Shown here in pieces: positions 1-10,305 of a stretch of DNA of 64,000 nt. The translations under genes were made by a program, and so were the position numbers. The notes below the pieces were generated by a model that was not told the DNA's origin, searched no databases, and saw nothing but the letters and a program-made list of their open reading frames with translations. Within the stretch, counting starts at the first letter, position 1, and each line of letters begins with the position of its first letter. This stretch comes from Cordilura impudica (taxonomy: Eukaryota; Arthropoda; Insecta; Diptera; Scathophagidae), in NCBI GenBank assembly GCA_963682025.1, contig OY821520.1:136718738-136782737 (forward strand), written 5' to 3'.

Positions 1-920
1 ACAAGGATTTTATTTTCGCGGATTTCGAGAAAAATTGGATTTTTGTGGAATATTCTGTAAATGTACTCTTTCTTTCTAATTACTTTGTATCAAAAATTCA
101 TCACTTTTCTACTTTTAAATATTAAATATTAAATTTTATCTTAACAGCCTAGGGTTTCGGAAAAAAATAATATGACTCCATTAACCCTTTTGGAATTAGG
201 GTCACATATGACCCCAAACTAATAAAAGACAATTTATTCCAAAAATTCAAATATTTTGTAAGTCCTGTCCAATTTTTAGATGCGATCCACCAAATTGGTG
301 GGTGAGACAGCAAGAAATTCAACTATTACTTTATTACATAAAGTAATTTTATAGCAAAATTGGTTAAAAGTTGTTTTAATTTATATTCGCGAACAATAAG
401 CAGATAATTGCACCAGAGATATATCACAATGGATAATTCTGATCTCAGGACCACTGAAGGGTTAAATAAATAAAAATTAAATAGTGGTATCAACGAGTTT
501 AATAGAAAAACTCGTTTTAGTTCATTTTTATTTTAAAATATCTTAAAATCCAAAGCTGGCCTTGGCAAAAAATGGGTTAATGTTCTCGGATTTATCCCAA
601 ATTTTTGGGAAGAAACTTCCACACATTTGGTTATTATATTTTAAGCTTGCATCTAAAAATTGGACAGCACTTACAAAATATTTGAATTTTTTGCATAAAT
701 TGTCTTTCATTAGTTTGGGGTCATATGTGACCCCAATTCGAAAAGGGCTAATGGAGTAGTGTTATTTTTTTCCGAAACCCTAGGCTTTTAAGATAAAATA
801 TAACACGTAAAAGTAGAAAAATTATGAATTTTTGATACAAAGTATTTAGAAAGAGTACATTTACAGAATATTTCACAAAAATCCAATTTTTCTCGAAATC
901 CGCAAAAATAAAATCCTTGT
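1..920. repeat. Foldback element with ~280-bp inverted arms
   Basis: Bases 1-284 are repeated in inverted orientation at 649-920 with few differences. Both arms carry the outward-reading ACAAGGATTTTATTTT and the inner GGGTCACATATGACCCC, itself palindromic. The central 285-648 is unpaired and carries no coding signal; the short frame at 562-759 runs through the right arm and is a shadow. Base 1 pairs with base 920, so the left terminus may lie just outside the window. Likely a non-autonomous DNA element; superfamily unknown because no target duplication can be seen. Confidence 0.75.
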
Positions 921-1721
921 CAAAAAAATTCTGGTTAAGCGATTTACTTAAAAATTCACACAGTTAATCTGCAACATGTATTTAATAAAACCTTAAAGTG
1001 ATATATTCACTTTTTTAAATTTTGTTTAAGAAAATTTTTTCAAACTTGAAAAAGGAGTTTTAAAAATTTTATCAAAAAAAAATTCCAATTTTCGGCCTCA
1101 ATGCGCAGTAGATTAACAACGTGGTAATAAAACAGTACTTCATATCTGAGTACTTATAAGTATAGAGACCAAAAAAGAATGATGGCTTTAATCAATTTCT
1201 CAAAGTTGAAAAAAACGCCATCAAATTTCATGACCTAGTTTTTTTTGGCACAAAAGTGGTCTGGGGCATTTGCTATTTCTTGGCGAGGTTTTATTCGATT
1301 TTGAAGTTTTATAGCTTTCTGAAAAGATAATTTAATACTGATCCCGAATTATATAACAGCTTGTCGGAAAAATTAAACTATAGAACGAAATTTTCGTAAA
1401 ATCTGAAAAAAGTCATATTTTCCCCCATATAAACACACTTGAAATTTTCAATCGCTTTGCGCCACGACCAAACGTTTTCTGATTGGCCCAAAACTTTGTA
1501 TTTCTCAGTTTTTTTGTTATTCGCATATTTCTAGGGGGTGAGACCAACAGTTTGAACACTTTTTTCCATATAACGAAGGGCCACCCTAATGTAAATACTT
1601 GTAAAAATAAAAAAATCTCAAAAATTGTTTGCCCTTTTAATTAAGTTATTTTTGTGTAGGAAAGATATATAGAATGAACATAACAACGCTGAGTTAATTA
1701 ATTTTATTACGCAAAATGAAA
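921..1721. other. AT-rich stretch without recognised gene
   Basis: No coding frame or clear repeat is seen. A motif reading GGGCCACCCTAATG near 1587-1600 resembles the end of some DNA transposons on the opposite strand, but no partner end was found. Confidence 0.5.
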
Positions 1722-2505
1722 ACAAGTAAGAAAATTATAGTCGGTCTAGACCGACTATAGGATACCCTATGATAAAGGTATAGGGCCTATACCATGCGTT
1801 TAGGTCCAACTAATTCGATATAGAAAATAAGCATAAACCAAATTTGTGTGGGATTTTTATTAATTTTTTTGGCTGCAGATATGAAAAAGTTCATATCGGA
1901 TGCTATATCTATATGAGGACTAGGCCCAAAAATGCACCGATCCTGACCATGTTTAGTAAAATCTCTTGTATTTTTCAAAAATATACACAAACAAAATTTG
2001 AGAAGAATCAGTGCCATATTTTTGTTTTTTGATAGATTTAAGTGAAATTGGGAAGCAGCTCTATATGGGGCCAAAGCGATGATTTTTGAACTACTCATTA
2101 ATGGATGTAATGAACGCATACAAACCCAATTTGAGTAAGATCTATATGACAATTTGGATCTTATGGCAATTTATGTCGATTTCATAGAGGTCATTTGTGT
2201 GGGGGCTAGGTCTGACCATGGACCGATTCTCATCAATTTCAATAGCGTTCATCCTATTGGCGATAAAAGCTTATATACCAAATTTCATCAAAATATATTC
2301 ATATGTGCGACCTGCAGTTTGATTAAAATATTTACATGGACTCACAGACGGACGGACGGGCGGACGGACATAGTTAAATCGATTCAAAAAGTGATTCTGA
2401 TTCGATCGGTATAATAAAAAATGGGTCTAGGTCAAATATTTTTGGTTGTTACAAACAGCAGCACCAAGTCATTATACCCAAACCACATAGTAGTATAGGG
2501 TATAA
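1722..2505 (+). mobile_element. DINE-1/mini-me-like element, copy 1
   Basis: Begins ACAAGTAAGAAAATTATAG, followed by a 24-bp perfect palindrome centred on TCTAGA (1737-1760). It ends with CCACATAGTAGTATAGGGTATAA. A GGAC/GTCY-type proto-microsatellite (ACGGACGGACGGG) lies near 2347-2368. Drosophila DINE-1/mini-me elements, which are Helitron-like, are known for a (GTCY)n tract, so the assignment is by analogy. Short frames across it (1787-2152, 2154-2414) recur in other copies only because the repeat recurs; they are not genes. Confidence 0.75.
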
Positions 2506-3033
2506 TTAACAAAACTGGTATAGAAACCCCTCCCCTGTATTAGTAATTTAAATATTCCTTATTAAGCATACGTCCCGTAGTGTCTAAGCCCTGAAACCAA
2601 CTACAAAACAAAAAGCATGGAATATAACTTTCTGTGTTTCATAAAAAATTAGCTTAATTGTATGTTTTTCGAATGCGGGATGCCTGCCTTTGTGGGTTAT
2701 TAGAAAGATGTAATACTGATTAATTTATTGCAATGAGATGTCTGGAAATGAGGTGTAAATTTAGAAAACAAAAGATAAGAGTGTGTATGTACTTTAATTA
2801 GGGTGATCTTATGTAAAATTTTACAAATCAAGGCCATAAACTTTAGTGTGGAAAATTTTTGCGGTGGCCCGATAGTATTTATTTAATTGAATTATTAGAA
2901 CGATAAGAATATAATTCTTTTATAGTTCAAAAGTTATTACATAAGGAAAGTCATAATTAGTAAATTTTTAAAGAATAATTAAAAATTAAAATTAAAACAT
3001 TCATACAAATTTAGCAATATAAATTTAATATTA
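2506..3033. other. Unassigned AT-rich DNA
   Basis: No gene or recognised element. Bases 3006-3019 carry an extra copy of the 14-bp word that became the target duplication of the neighbouring LINE-A. Confidence 0.5.
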
Positions 3034-3047
3034 CAAATTTAGCAATA
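3034..3047. repeat. Target-site duplication of LINE-A
   Basis: CAAATTTAGCAATA occurs at 3034-3047 and 5383-5396, exactly flanking LINE-A. A third copy is present at 3006-3019. Confidence 0.85.
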
Positions 3048-5382
3048 AGTGGTAGTAGTAATAGTAGTAGTAGTTCTTTATTTTCAGAAAACACTTATAT
3101 ACAGTATTTGTTTTTCTTATATTTAAGTGTTTCTATACATAAAAAAAAAACAAAAGAACTTACGACTTTGACAGCTGTCGTTAGTCGGATGAGTGATTTT
3201 TCATAAAAAGAGTATTAAATAATTTTTACACATTATTAATAGTTAAATTCTTCGATTAAAGTTTTTCTATAATTAAGTGCATTGATTATATATTGTACCA
3301 AATTATTCCAATCTGTATATTCGCCATTTAAGATTGCTATGACGAGCTCATTTGATAAGCATATATATCCAAAGTATTGGTATCTAAATGTTTTCAATAT
3401 TGGGCAACGCCCTATGAAGTGCTGTATATTTTCAACTTCGCTGAGATTGCACAAAGAGCATGTTTTTGAACCGTTTGAGAATCTTGTGCCATTTAACTTG
3501 ATAAGGTCACCTCTTGCTTTAAAAATCCACAGAATCTTGGTTTGGTCGTGGTCATCTATCATATAATCTTGACCTTTTGTTAAGTCAAGATTTTTATAAA
3601 ATCTCGATGTATCTAAATACTGTTGAATATATTTTTGTTTGGCCGATATTCGCATTTTCTCTAATAATTGGTTGCATATGCTGTTCCAATAATTTTTTGT
3701 AACGTTCTCAAAAACAAGATTTACATTAAATTGTTCACATAAATTCTTTAGATTAGTAACCCATAATAGGTTTTTTTGTATTAGTTTGTGTGTTAGCTTA
3801 TATGGCAGTCTATTGGTATTATACTCGAATAAAGTTCGCCCAATATATCGCAGGTGCAAGTCCAGCGTATAGAGGTGGGAATCTTGCATGCTTGTCTCCA
3901 GCATGAGTATATAAGTTGGCAGGTTTAAAATTTTTTTTACAAAATAACGTTGGAGTTTGTCCACTTCTTCAAAAAGTGAGTACCCCCATATTTGAGCTCC
4001 ATAAGTTTGGATTGATCTGCATACCGCTTGAAAAAGTTGCCATTTTACCCTTATGGAAATATGTTTTTTGCTTAGGAAAGTGTTCCAGGTTGCGTTTATA
4101 TTATTTTTGGCTGCAGTATTTCTTTTCTCGACGTGTTGTTTAAATATCATTTTAGGTGTCAATGTCATTCTTCCCAGATAATCAAAACTAGTAACAATAT
4201 TAATAGCATTGCCGTTAAAAGTCCATTTTTTTTCCTTGATATTCTACCACCATTCCTAAATGCCATAATCTCAGATATACTGAGATTAACTTCAAGGTTC
4301 CAATCCTTTTCTAGTCTTGTTATCATAGTCTGCAGTGTACGTACATCATCAGCCAATATGACTATATCATCTGCATAAAGTAGTATTCTTATATTAACTC
4401 CATCGATATAAAGACCTCCTCCTAGGGCATTGTGAAGATCGTTAATATAAAGCGCAAAAAGAAGCGGGGACATGAGGCAACCCTGCTTGATGCCTGAGTT
4501 AGTAGTGAACTCTTCTGACAATTCCTTTCCAGTCCATACAACTGATTTTGTGGTTTTATATATTGCTTCTAAACAGTTAACAAACTTTGATGACACTCCC
4601 ATTTCGTGTAGCTTATATATAAGCAATCTCCTAGACACTTTATCGAACGCTGCTTTAAAGTCAACAAAAAATGCATAGACTTTCTTTTTTTCCTGAAACT
4701 TGAGGTGAATTATAGCCGATAAGTTATATATGTTGTCGATTGTGGAGTAATTTCTTCTGAATCCAGCCTGGTATTCCAACAATATATTATGTTTCTCAGT
4801 CCAATCATACAACCTTTCATTGAGTACACCCATCATAATTTTAGCCACACAATTCATAAAAGAGATCCCACGATAATTGTTTGGCAAGTTGCTTCCACCC
4901 TTTTTATATATTGGAAAAATTACACTGACTACAAAGGTTTCATCCGTTAAACCATTTTCCATAATTCGGTTGTACGCATTCGTAAGCTCTTGTAAAAAAT
5001 TTAAGGGTGCATTTTTAAAGAATTCATAAGGCACTCTATCAATACCTGCTGCTTTATTGTCTTTTGCTTTTAGAATTGTTTTTTTAATTTCATGCACCGT
5101 AATTTCTGAATCCAAGCCAGCATCCATTTTCCAAGCTGCAGCATATGATATATCATTAGATATCTGCGGTGGGTTTAATAGATCATCAAAGTAATTTTTA
5201 AACCTTGTAGCAGTGATATTTGGGCATATGTTAAACGTTTCTTCTCTTATCTCTCTTGCTATATTTCACCATTCTTTACTATTGCTGATTTTACATATTT
5301 TTGATTCAAGGTTTGTATAGTATAGTAATTTACTTTCTTCACATATATTTTTATATCTTCGATTTGCACTAAGATATGCCAT
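3048..5382 (-). mobile_element. LINE-A, 5'-truncated non-LTR retrotransposon
   Basis: A minus-strand LINE fragment of 2,335 bp bounded by the 14-bp duplication CAAATTTAGCAATA. The 3' end (low coordinate) is not poly(A) but an ACT/TAC-rich microsatellite (3048-3075), preceded by an AATAAAG. The 5' end is cut inside the region before the reverse transcriptase, as is usual for incomplete target-primed reverse transcription. The insertion lies in or beside the 3' part of LINE-B. Confidence 0.85.
3236..5380 (-). pseudogene. LINE-A reverse transcriptase (ORF2 C-terminal part)
   Basis: Two minus frames form one broken RT. The 5127-4165 part has the fingers and palm motifs: NNYRGISFMNCVAKIM, FFVDFKAAFDKVS, SGIKQGCLMSPLLFALYIND and catalytic YADD. 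The second (4168-3236) has the thumb and connection region with a late Cys-His stretch (CSLCNLSEVENIQHF). They are joined by a frameshift in a T run near 4226-4234; the reading WTFNGNAINIVTSFDYLGR continues across it. Coding similarity also extends upstream of 5127 to about 5380 with one in-frame stop near 5265. The clade was not settled; the microsatellite tail argues against a poly(A)-tailed L1-like element. It is not functional. Confidence 0.85.
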
Positions 5383-5748
5383 CAAATTTAGCAATACAAA
5401 TGGGGAGTTGATTATAAAGGTCAAGGACTAAAATGAAATATAAGTAAATAAGACAACAATTTAGAAGGTTAAAGTTAAGAAAATAAGTAGTCAGAAAGGG
5501 AAATATTTAATTGTTTCTAGTAACGTATTCGAAAAGTCATTGCTTAAAGCTATTTTTCTTTGCAATTAGTTTTAAGTTTGTAGGTAATGTGTTCCAAAGT
5601 TTAGTGGCATTAACGAAAAAGAATCTGCTGGTGTTTAGGTGGCTGTATCGTGAAATAGTCAATGTTATACATCTTGTAGACCTACCAAAATCAATTTTCT
5701 CATACAGATACGCAGGCTTTTTCAGGTGAAGTAATTTATGTAGGAATA

Positions 5749-6368
5749 GGGCAATTCCATAAAAATGTCAACTTTTATGAAAAAAAATATTTTTTCATTC
5801 ATATGAAGTAAGTTTAAAGATAAATATATTAAAATACGTTCCAAGTTACAAGCATTCTAAATAATAAAATAAATATAAAATTTATTTGTTTACTCAATTT
5901 TCTTTTAATACATGTTTAAGAAACTTTAGTCATTCCGTCACAGTCATTCCGTCACGTCAAATGACAGTTAATAACTTCAACACTATTACAGGTAGGTTGC
6001 TCCAAATTCGATACTATTAAAGGCCAGTTGCTCTAAATTATAATTTTATATTGCTTATATATCATATGTAAAATATGCATTAGTTTAAAATCTGACTTGC
6101 TTCTTAATTTACAAAAGTTCCCAGGTTTTAATACCAGGACATAGTCATGGTAGCAAAAATGTCATTCCGTCACACAATGAGAAATTACTCAAAAATAAAA
6201 GAATAAAATAGTGTAAAAATTTTTTCTGGGTTTTTTTTTAAATCTCTTAATCATTAGCAATCATTTTCAAACTGAAGAATGAATTTTCAATACAAAATAG
6301 CTTTGTAGAATAGCCTTAAATTCAATTCTACAGCTCAAAATGTCATTCCGTCACATATGGCATTGCCC
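5749..6368. mobile_element. 620-bp MITE with repeated GTCATTCCGTCAC motif
   Basis: Ends are GGGCAATTCC and GGCATTGCCC (inverted GGGCAAT). It is flanked by AATA at 5745-5748 and 6369-6372. Excision leaving one AATA restores the LINE-B reading frame, which supports the limits. Inside, GTCATTCCGTCAC is repeated at 5929-5941, 5943-5955, 6161-6173 and 6342-6354. No coding capacity. The superfamily is not clear from a 4-bp AATA duplication. Confidence 0.8.
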
Positions 6369-7137
6369 AATAACAAGTTTCTCATTCGAAGAAAGTCCAA
6401 TAAGTCACAACCAAGTATCATTTTTCTCCACCCTGATATGCTATTAAACCGCCGCAGACCATAGACCTATCGTGTACCATTATTAAAAGAGACCTGCAGT
6501 TTATGCAGAGAGTGAGAGTCAAGTTTGCTATAAACTTCAGCGAATATATAATTAGTGGGACTATCAACTGAGTTATGGCGTAAAGTTGGAGGGCAATCTA
6601 AGATTACGAAGGGTAAGATACACTTTACGTACTATATTATTAATATGATCACTACATGAAAGGGTGGAGTTAATATAAAAGCCCAAGTATTTTATCTTTT
6701 CCACCTACTTAAGAACATAACTTCTCAGGAAAATTCCTGGAAGTTAATCAAACTTAAATTTGTATCTACTAATTGGTAAAACAGTTGATTTATTTGGATT
6801 AAGCAACAGATTATTCACATCTGCCCACTTCCTTATTGCCTCTAAGTCTCTGTTAACTTTGCAGCATGTTATGTCGATAGAATCAGTTCAATTCGAGATG
6901 TAAAGCTGTAAATCATCAGCTAATGCATGAACTCGAACATCTTTGCAAACACTAAAAACATCATTTACAAAAATACTGAAAAAAAGTGGTCCAAGAAAAG
7001 ATTCCTGTGGGACCCCAGATGTAACCATCTTCATACAAGATTCCCTATCGCCCAATATAATCTTCTGAGCTCACCCAGACAAGTAATTTTTCAAAAGAGT
7101 AATGGCTGAATCGATAAAACCAAAGAGATGTGTTAAT

Positions 7138-7148
7138 TTACGACAAAG
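7138..7148. repeat. Target-site duplication of LINE-C
   Basis: TTACGACAAAG is present at 7138-7148 and again at 10295-10305 on the two sides of LINE-C. Confidence 0.85.
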
Positions 7149-8255
7149 AATATTCCTGAAAATATGATAAATGATTATAGTAAACTATTTAATAATATGA
7201 TTAATAATTCACATTTTCCAAATAAATGGAAAACAGCAAAGGTTATTCTCCTGCCAAAAAAGGATAAAGTACCAAATAATCCCAAAAATCTCCGTCCAAT
7301 AAGCTTATTGCCAAATATCAGCAAAGTGTTTGAAATTTGTGTTAATAGTATTATAATGAAGTTTTGTAACGATAAAAATATTAAAATTGAAAAACAATTT
7401 GGTTTTAAATATAGACATTCGCCTATTAATGCTATACATAAACTTACTTCTGATATTAATTGGAATTGGAATAAAAAGCTTTGTACAGGCGCTTGCCTCA
7501 TTGACTTGGAAAAAGCATTTGATGATGTATGGATTCCTGGACTAATATATAAGTTATTTCAATACCAATTTCCATTAAATCAAATTATGTTAATATATAA
7601 TATGATAAGTGATAAAAATTTTATAGTTTGTCACCAAAACATAAAAAGCAATAAAATGTTCCAGAACAAGGAACCGTAAACTCTCCCATTCTCTTTAACT
7701 TATACATACTTGATCTACTAAACGAGACCGAAAACATAATTTCATTTGCTGATGATATTATTATATATCATGCAGATAACAAAATCGAAAATATTAATTT
7801 AAATCTTCAAAAACTCTATAATTTAGTTGAACAATACACTATAAACTGGAATATGAAGATAAATGCACAAAAATGTGAAACAATCCTTTTTAGACCACCA
7901 GTTGAAAAATGTAATTATAACATAAGCAAAAATTGGAAACAGTTTGGAATTAAATCTAATGAGTCTAACTGTAAAATTCCAAATAAGGATATTGTAAAAT
8001 ATTTAGGTATTTACTTAGACAAATTTTTGTACTTTAATCAACATATTAACGAAATACTTGCAAAAGCAAGAAAAGCCTTCTTCTTACACAGACCATTATT
8101 TTATTCTAAATACTTAAAATCTAGATTTAAAACAATAATGTACCAGACCCTAATTAGACCTGTAATAACATATGGTGGTCCAATCTGGTTCAATGTATCG
8201 CCTTCATACATGGAAAAGATTAGAATCTTTGAGAGAAAATGTTTAAGAGCATGTA

Positions 8256-9561
8256 ACGGGTGATTTTTTTGAGGTTAGGATTTTCATGCATTAGTATTTG
8301 ACAGATCACGTGGGATTTCAGACATGGTGTCAAAGAGAAAGATGCTCAGTATGCTTTGACATTTCATCATGAATAGACTTACTAACGAGCAACGCTTGCA
8401 AATCATTGAATTTTATTACCAAAATCAGTGTTCGGTTCGAAATGTGTTTCGCGCTTTACGTCCGATTTATGGTCTACATAATCGACCAAGTGAGCAAACA
8501 ATTAATGCGATCGTGACCAAGTTTCGCACTCAGTTTACTTTATTGGACATTAAACCAACCACACGAATGCGTACAGTGCGTACAGAAGAGAATATTGCGT
8601 CTGTTTCTGAGAGTGTTACTGAAGACCGTGAAATGTCGATTCGTCGCCGTTCGCAGCAATTGGGTTTGTGTTATTCGACCACATGGAAGATTTTACGCAA
8701 AGATCTTGGTGTAAAACCGTATAAAATACAGCTCGTGCAAGAACTGAAGCCGAACGATCTGCCACAACGTCTAATTTTCAGTGAATGGGCCCTAGAAAAG
8801 TTGGCAGAAAATCCGCTTTTTTATCGACAAATTTTGTTCAGCGATGAGGCTCATTTCTGGTTGAATGGCTTCGTAAATAAGCAAAATTGCCGTATTTGGA
8901 GTGAAGAGCAACCAGAAGCCGTTCAAGAACTGCCCATGCATCCCGAAAAATGCACTGTTTGGTGTGGTTTGTACGCTGGTGGAATCATTGGACCGTATTT
9001 TTTCAAAGATGCTGTTGGACGCAACGTTACGGTGAATGGCGATCGCTATCGTTCGATGCTAACAAACTTTTTGTTGCCAAAAATGGAAGAACTGAACTTG
9101 GTTGACATGTGGTTTCAACAAGATGGCGCTACATGCCACACAGCTCGCGATTCTATGGCCATTTTGAGGGAAAACTTCGGAGAACAATTCATCTCAAGAA
9201 ATGGACCGGTAAGTTGGCCACCAAGATCATGCGATTTGACGCCTTTAGACTATTTTTTGTGGGGCTACGTCAAGTCTAAAGTCTACAGAAATAAGCCAGC
9301 AACTATTCCAGCTTTGGAAGACAACATTTCCGAAGAAATTCGGGCTATTCCGGCCGAAATGCTCGAAAAAGTTGCCCAAAATTGGACTTTCCGAATGGAC
9401 CACCTAAGACGCAGCCGCGGTCAACATTTAAATGAAATTATCTTCAAAAAGTAAATGTCATGGACCAATCTAACGTTTCAAATAAAGAACCGATGAGATT
9501 TTGCAAATTTTATGCGTTTTTTTTTAAAAAAAAGGTTTCAAGCTCTTAAAAAATCACCCGT
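8256..9561 (+). mobile_element. Tc1/mariner-type transposon, apparently complete
   Basis: 1,306 bp with terminal inverted repeats starting ACGGGTGATTTTTT, flanked by TA on both sides (8254-8255 and 9562-9563), the expected target duplication for the superfamily. Removal of the element plus one TA restores RACTSLYRS in the host LINE. One uninterrupted transposase frame is inside. Base composition is visibly less AT-rich than the surroundings, which fits a recent arrival, though horizontal transfer is only a possibility. Confidence 0.93.
8369..9454 (+). CDS. Tc1/mariner-superfamily transposase, 361 aa
   Basis: Catalyses cut-and-paste excision and integration at TA using a DDE/D-type active site. 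Residues 1-60 form the first helix-turn-helix region (MNRLTNEQRLQIIEFYYQNQ), and a second HTH follows near 85-115 (MSIRRRSQQLGLCYSTTWKI). Catalytic Asp candidates are D159 (LFSDEAHF), D252 (FQQDGATCHTA) and D289 (PPRSCDLTPLDYFLWG). There are 36 residues between the second and third, against 34 in canonical mariners. The length matches an intact transposase (about 340-360 aa) and no stop or frameshift is present. The start at 8369 is the first ATG after the left terminal repeat and keeps the whole HTH. An active enzyme is possible but untested. Confidence 0.93.
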   Translation: MNRLTNEQRLQIIEFYYQNQCSVRNVFRALRPIYGLHNRPSEQTINAIVTKFRTQFTLLDIKPTTRMRTVRTEENIASVSESVTEDREMSIRRRSQQLGLCYSTTWKILRKDLGVKPYKIQLVQELKPNDLPQRLIFSEWALEKLAENPLFYRQILFSDEAHFWLNGFVNKQNCRIWSEEQPEAVQELPMHPEKCTVWCGLYAGGIIGPYFFKDAVGRNVTVNGDRYRSMLTNFLLPKMEELNLVDMWFQQDGATCHTARDSMAILRENFGEQFISRNGPVSWPPRSCDLTPLDYFLWGYVKSKVYRNKPATIPALEDNISEEIRAIPAEMLEKVAQNWTFRMDHLRRSRGQHLNEIIFKK

Positions 9562-9997
9562 TACATCTTTATATAGGTCTCCAGAAAGTAACTATTTAAA
9601 ATATATGTCCAATAAGAAACTGTACAATAATGCTAATGTAATAAGAATCGATAACTTTATCATAAACCTGATTAGAAATAATGTTCTAAGGTGCATACAA
9701 TGTATAGAAAATAGTTTTATAATGGCTCCTTATTATACAAATGATGAATATATAATTGTTTCCCTACAAAAGGGTTTTGTGCCACCAGAAGCTTTTGTGT
9801 ACCTTGATAAAAAGCATTTTATACAGAACGAACTCGGCATCCCTATTTTTTATCATAATTATAGACGAGCCAATATAAAAGCAGTGAACTGCGATTTGGA
9901 AAATTTAAATATTAAATTTGATACAAGTATATCTGCAAAAGATTTAATTTCATTACAAAAATCAAGAACCAAAAAATTTTGGTGGCTATGGGAATAA

Positions 9998-10294
9998 ATA
10001 TTATAATCTTCCTCCTTTTTACCTCTTGATTTTAACTTTTTGACCTTGCTTAAATATAAAAGTAATGTTTTTTTAAACTTTCCATTGCATTAAAAATTAA
10101 TTATATATGTATTTATCATTTGAAACAAGAATATCCTTATTTGTTACAAGCAATTATTATCATATTAATAACACTAGAGTTCTCGATCATGAGACATTGT
10201 ATTCTTTCTTATATTATTATTGTTATTGTTAACTAGTGTTTATTATAGTTTAATTATGCATATTTGGGAAATAATAAACGTTGAAAAAAAAAAA
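9998..10294 (+). other. LINE-C 3' untranslated region and A tail
   Basis: AT-rich, non-coding, with TAACTAGTGTTTATTATAG also found in LINE-D's 3' region, then AATAATAAACG and the A tract just before the target duplication. Confidence 0.7.
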
Positions 10295-10305
10295 TTACGA
10301 CAAAG

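Larger units (their letters stand above)
5494..7148 (-). pseudogene. LINE-B RT palm to C-terminus, interrupted by a MITE
   Basis: Minus-strand reading from 7148 gives KLTHLFGFIDSAITLLKNYL, then SGVPQESFLGPLFFSIFVND, then the catalytic motif as LADD (ALADDLQLY), then degraded thumb sequence with several stops and frameshifts. After the MITE at 5749-6368 it resumes as FLHKLLHLKKPAYLYEK and RFFFVNATKLWNTLPTNLK, the usual C-terminal tail of this class. Across the MITE the frame reads RMRNLLFLHKLLHLKK if one AATA is dropped. The RT box normally reads YADD, so LADD may be a family variant or decay. Confidence 0.8.
7164..9997 (+). pseudogene. LINE-C reverse transcriptase, split by a DNA transposon
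   Basis: The first frame (7164-7679) covers RT fingers: LRPISLLPNISKVFEICVN, EKQFGFKYRHSPINAIHKLT and GACLIDLEKAFDDVW. A frameshift near 7670 precedes SPILFNLYILDLLN and the catalytic box as FADD (7745-7760). The thumb frame 7853-8263 ends LRACNG*, but the stop belongs to the inserted transposon. Coding resumes at 9564 as TSLYRSPESNYLKYMSNKKL and ends WWLWE* at 9997. Without the insert the junction reads RACTSLYRS. FADD replaces the more common YADD and is shared with LINE-D, so it looks like a family trait. Confidence 0.88.
7149..10294 (+). mobile_element. LINE-C, 5'-truncated non-LTR element inserted in LINE-B
   Basis: A plus-strand LINE ending in an 11-base or longer A tract (about 10283-10294), flanked by TTACGACAAAG. 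The 5' end is cut within the RT fingers. It is the same family as LINE-D at 54702-64000: shared RT text, the shared C-terminal KKFWWL/KKYWWL ending, and a shared 3' UTR word (TAACTAGTGTTTATTATAG). LINE-C carries the Tc1/mariner-type transposon 8256-9561. Confidence 0.88.
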
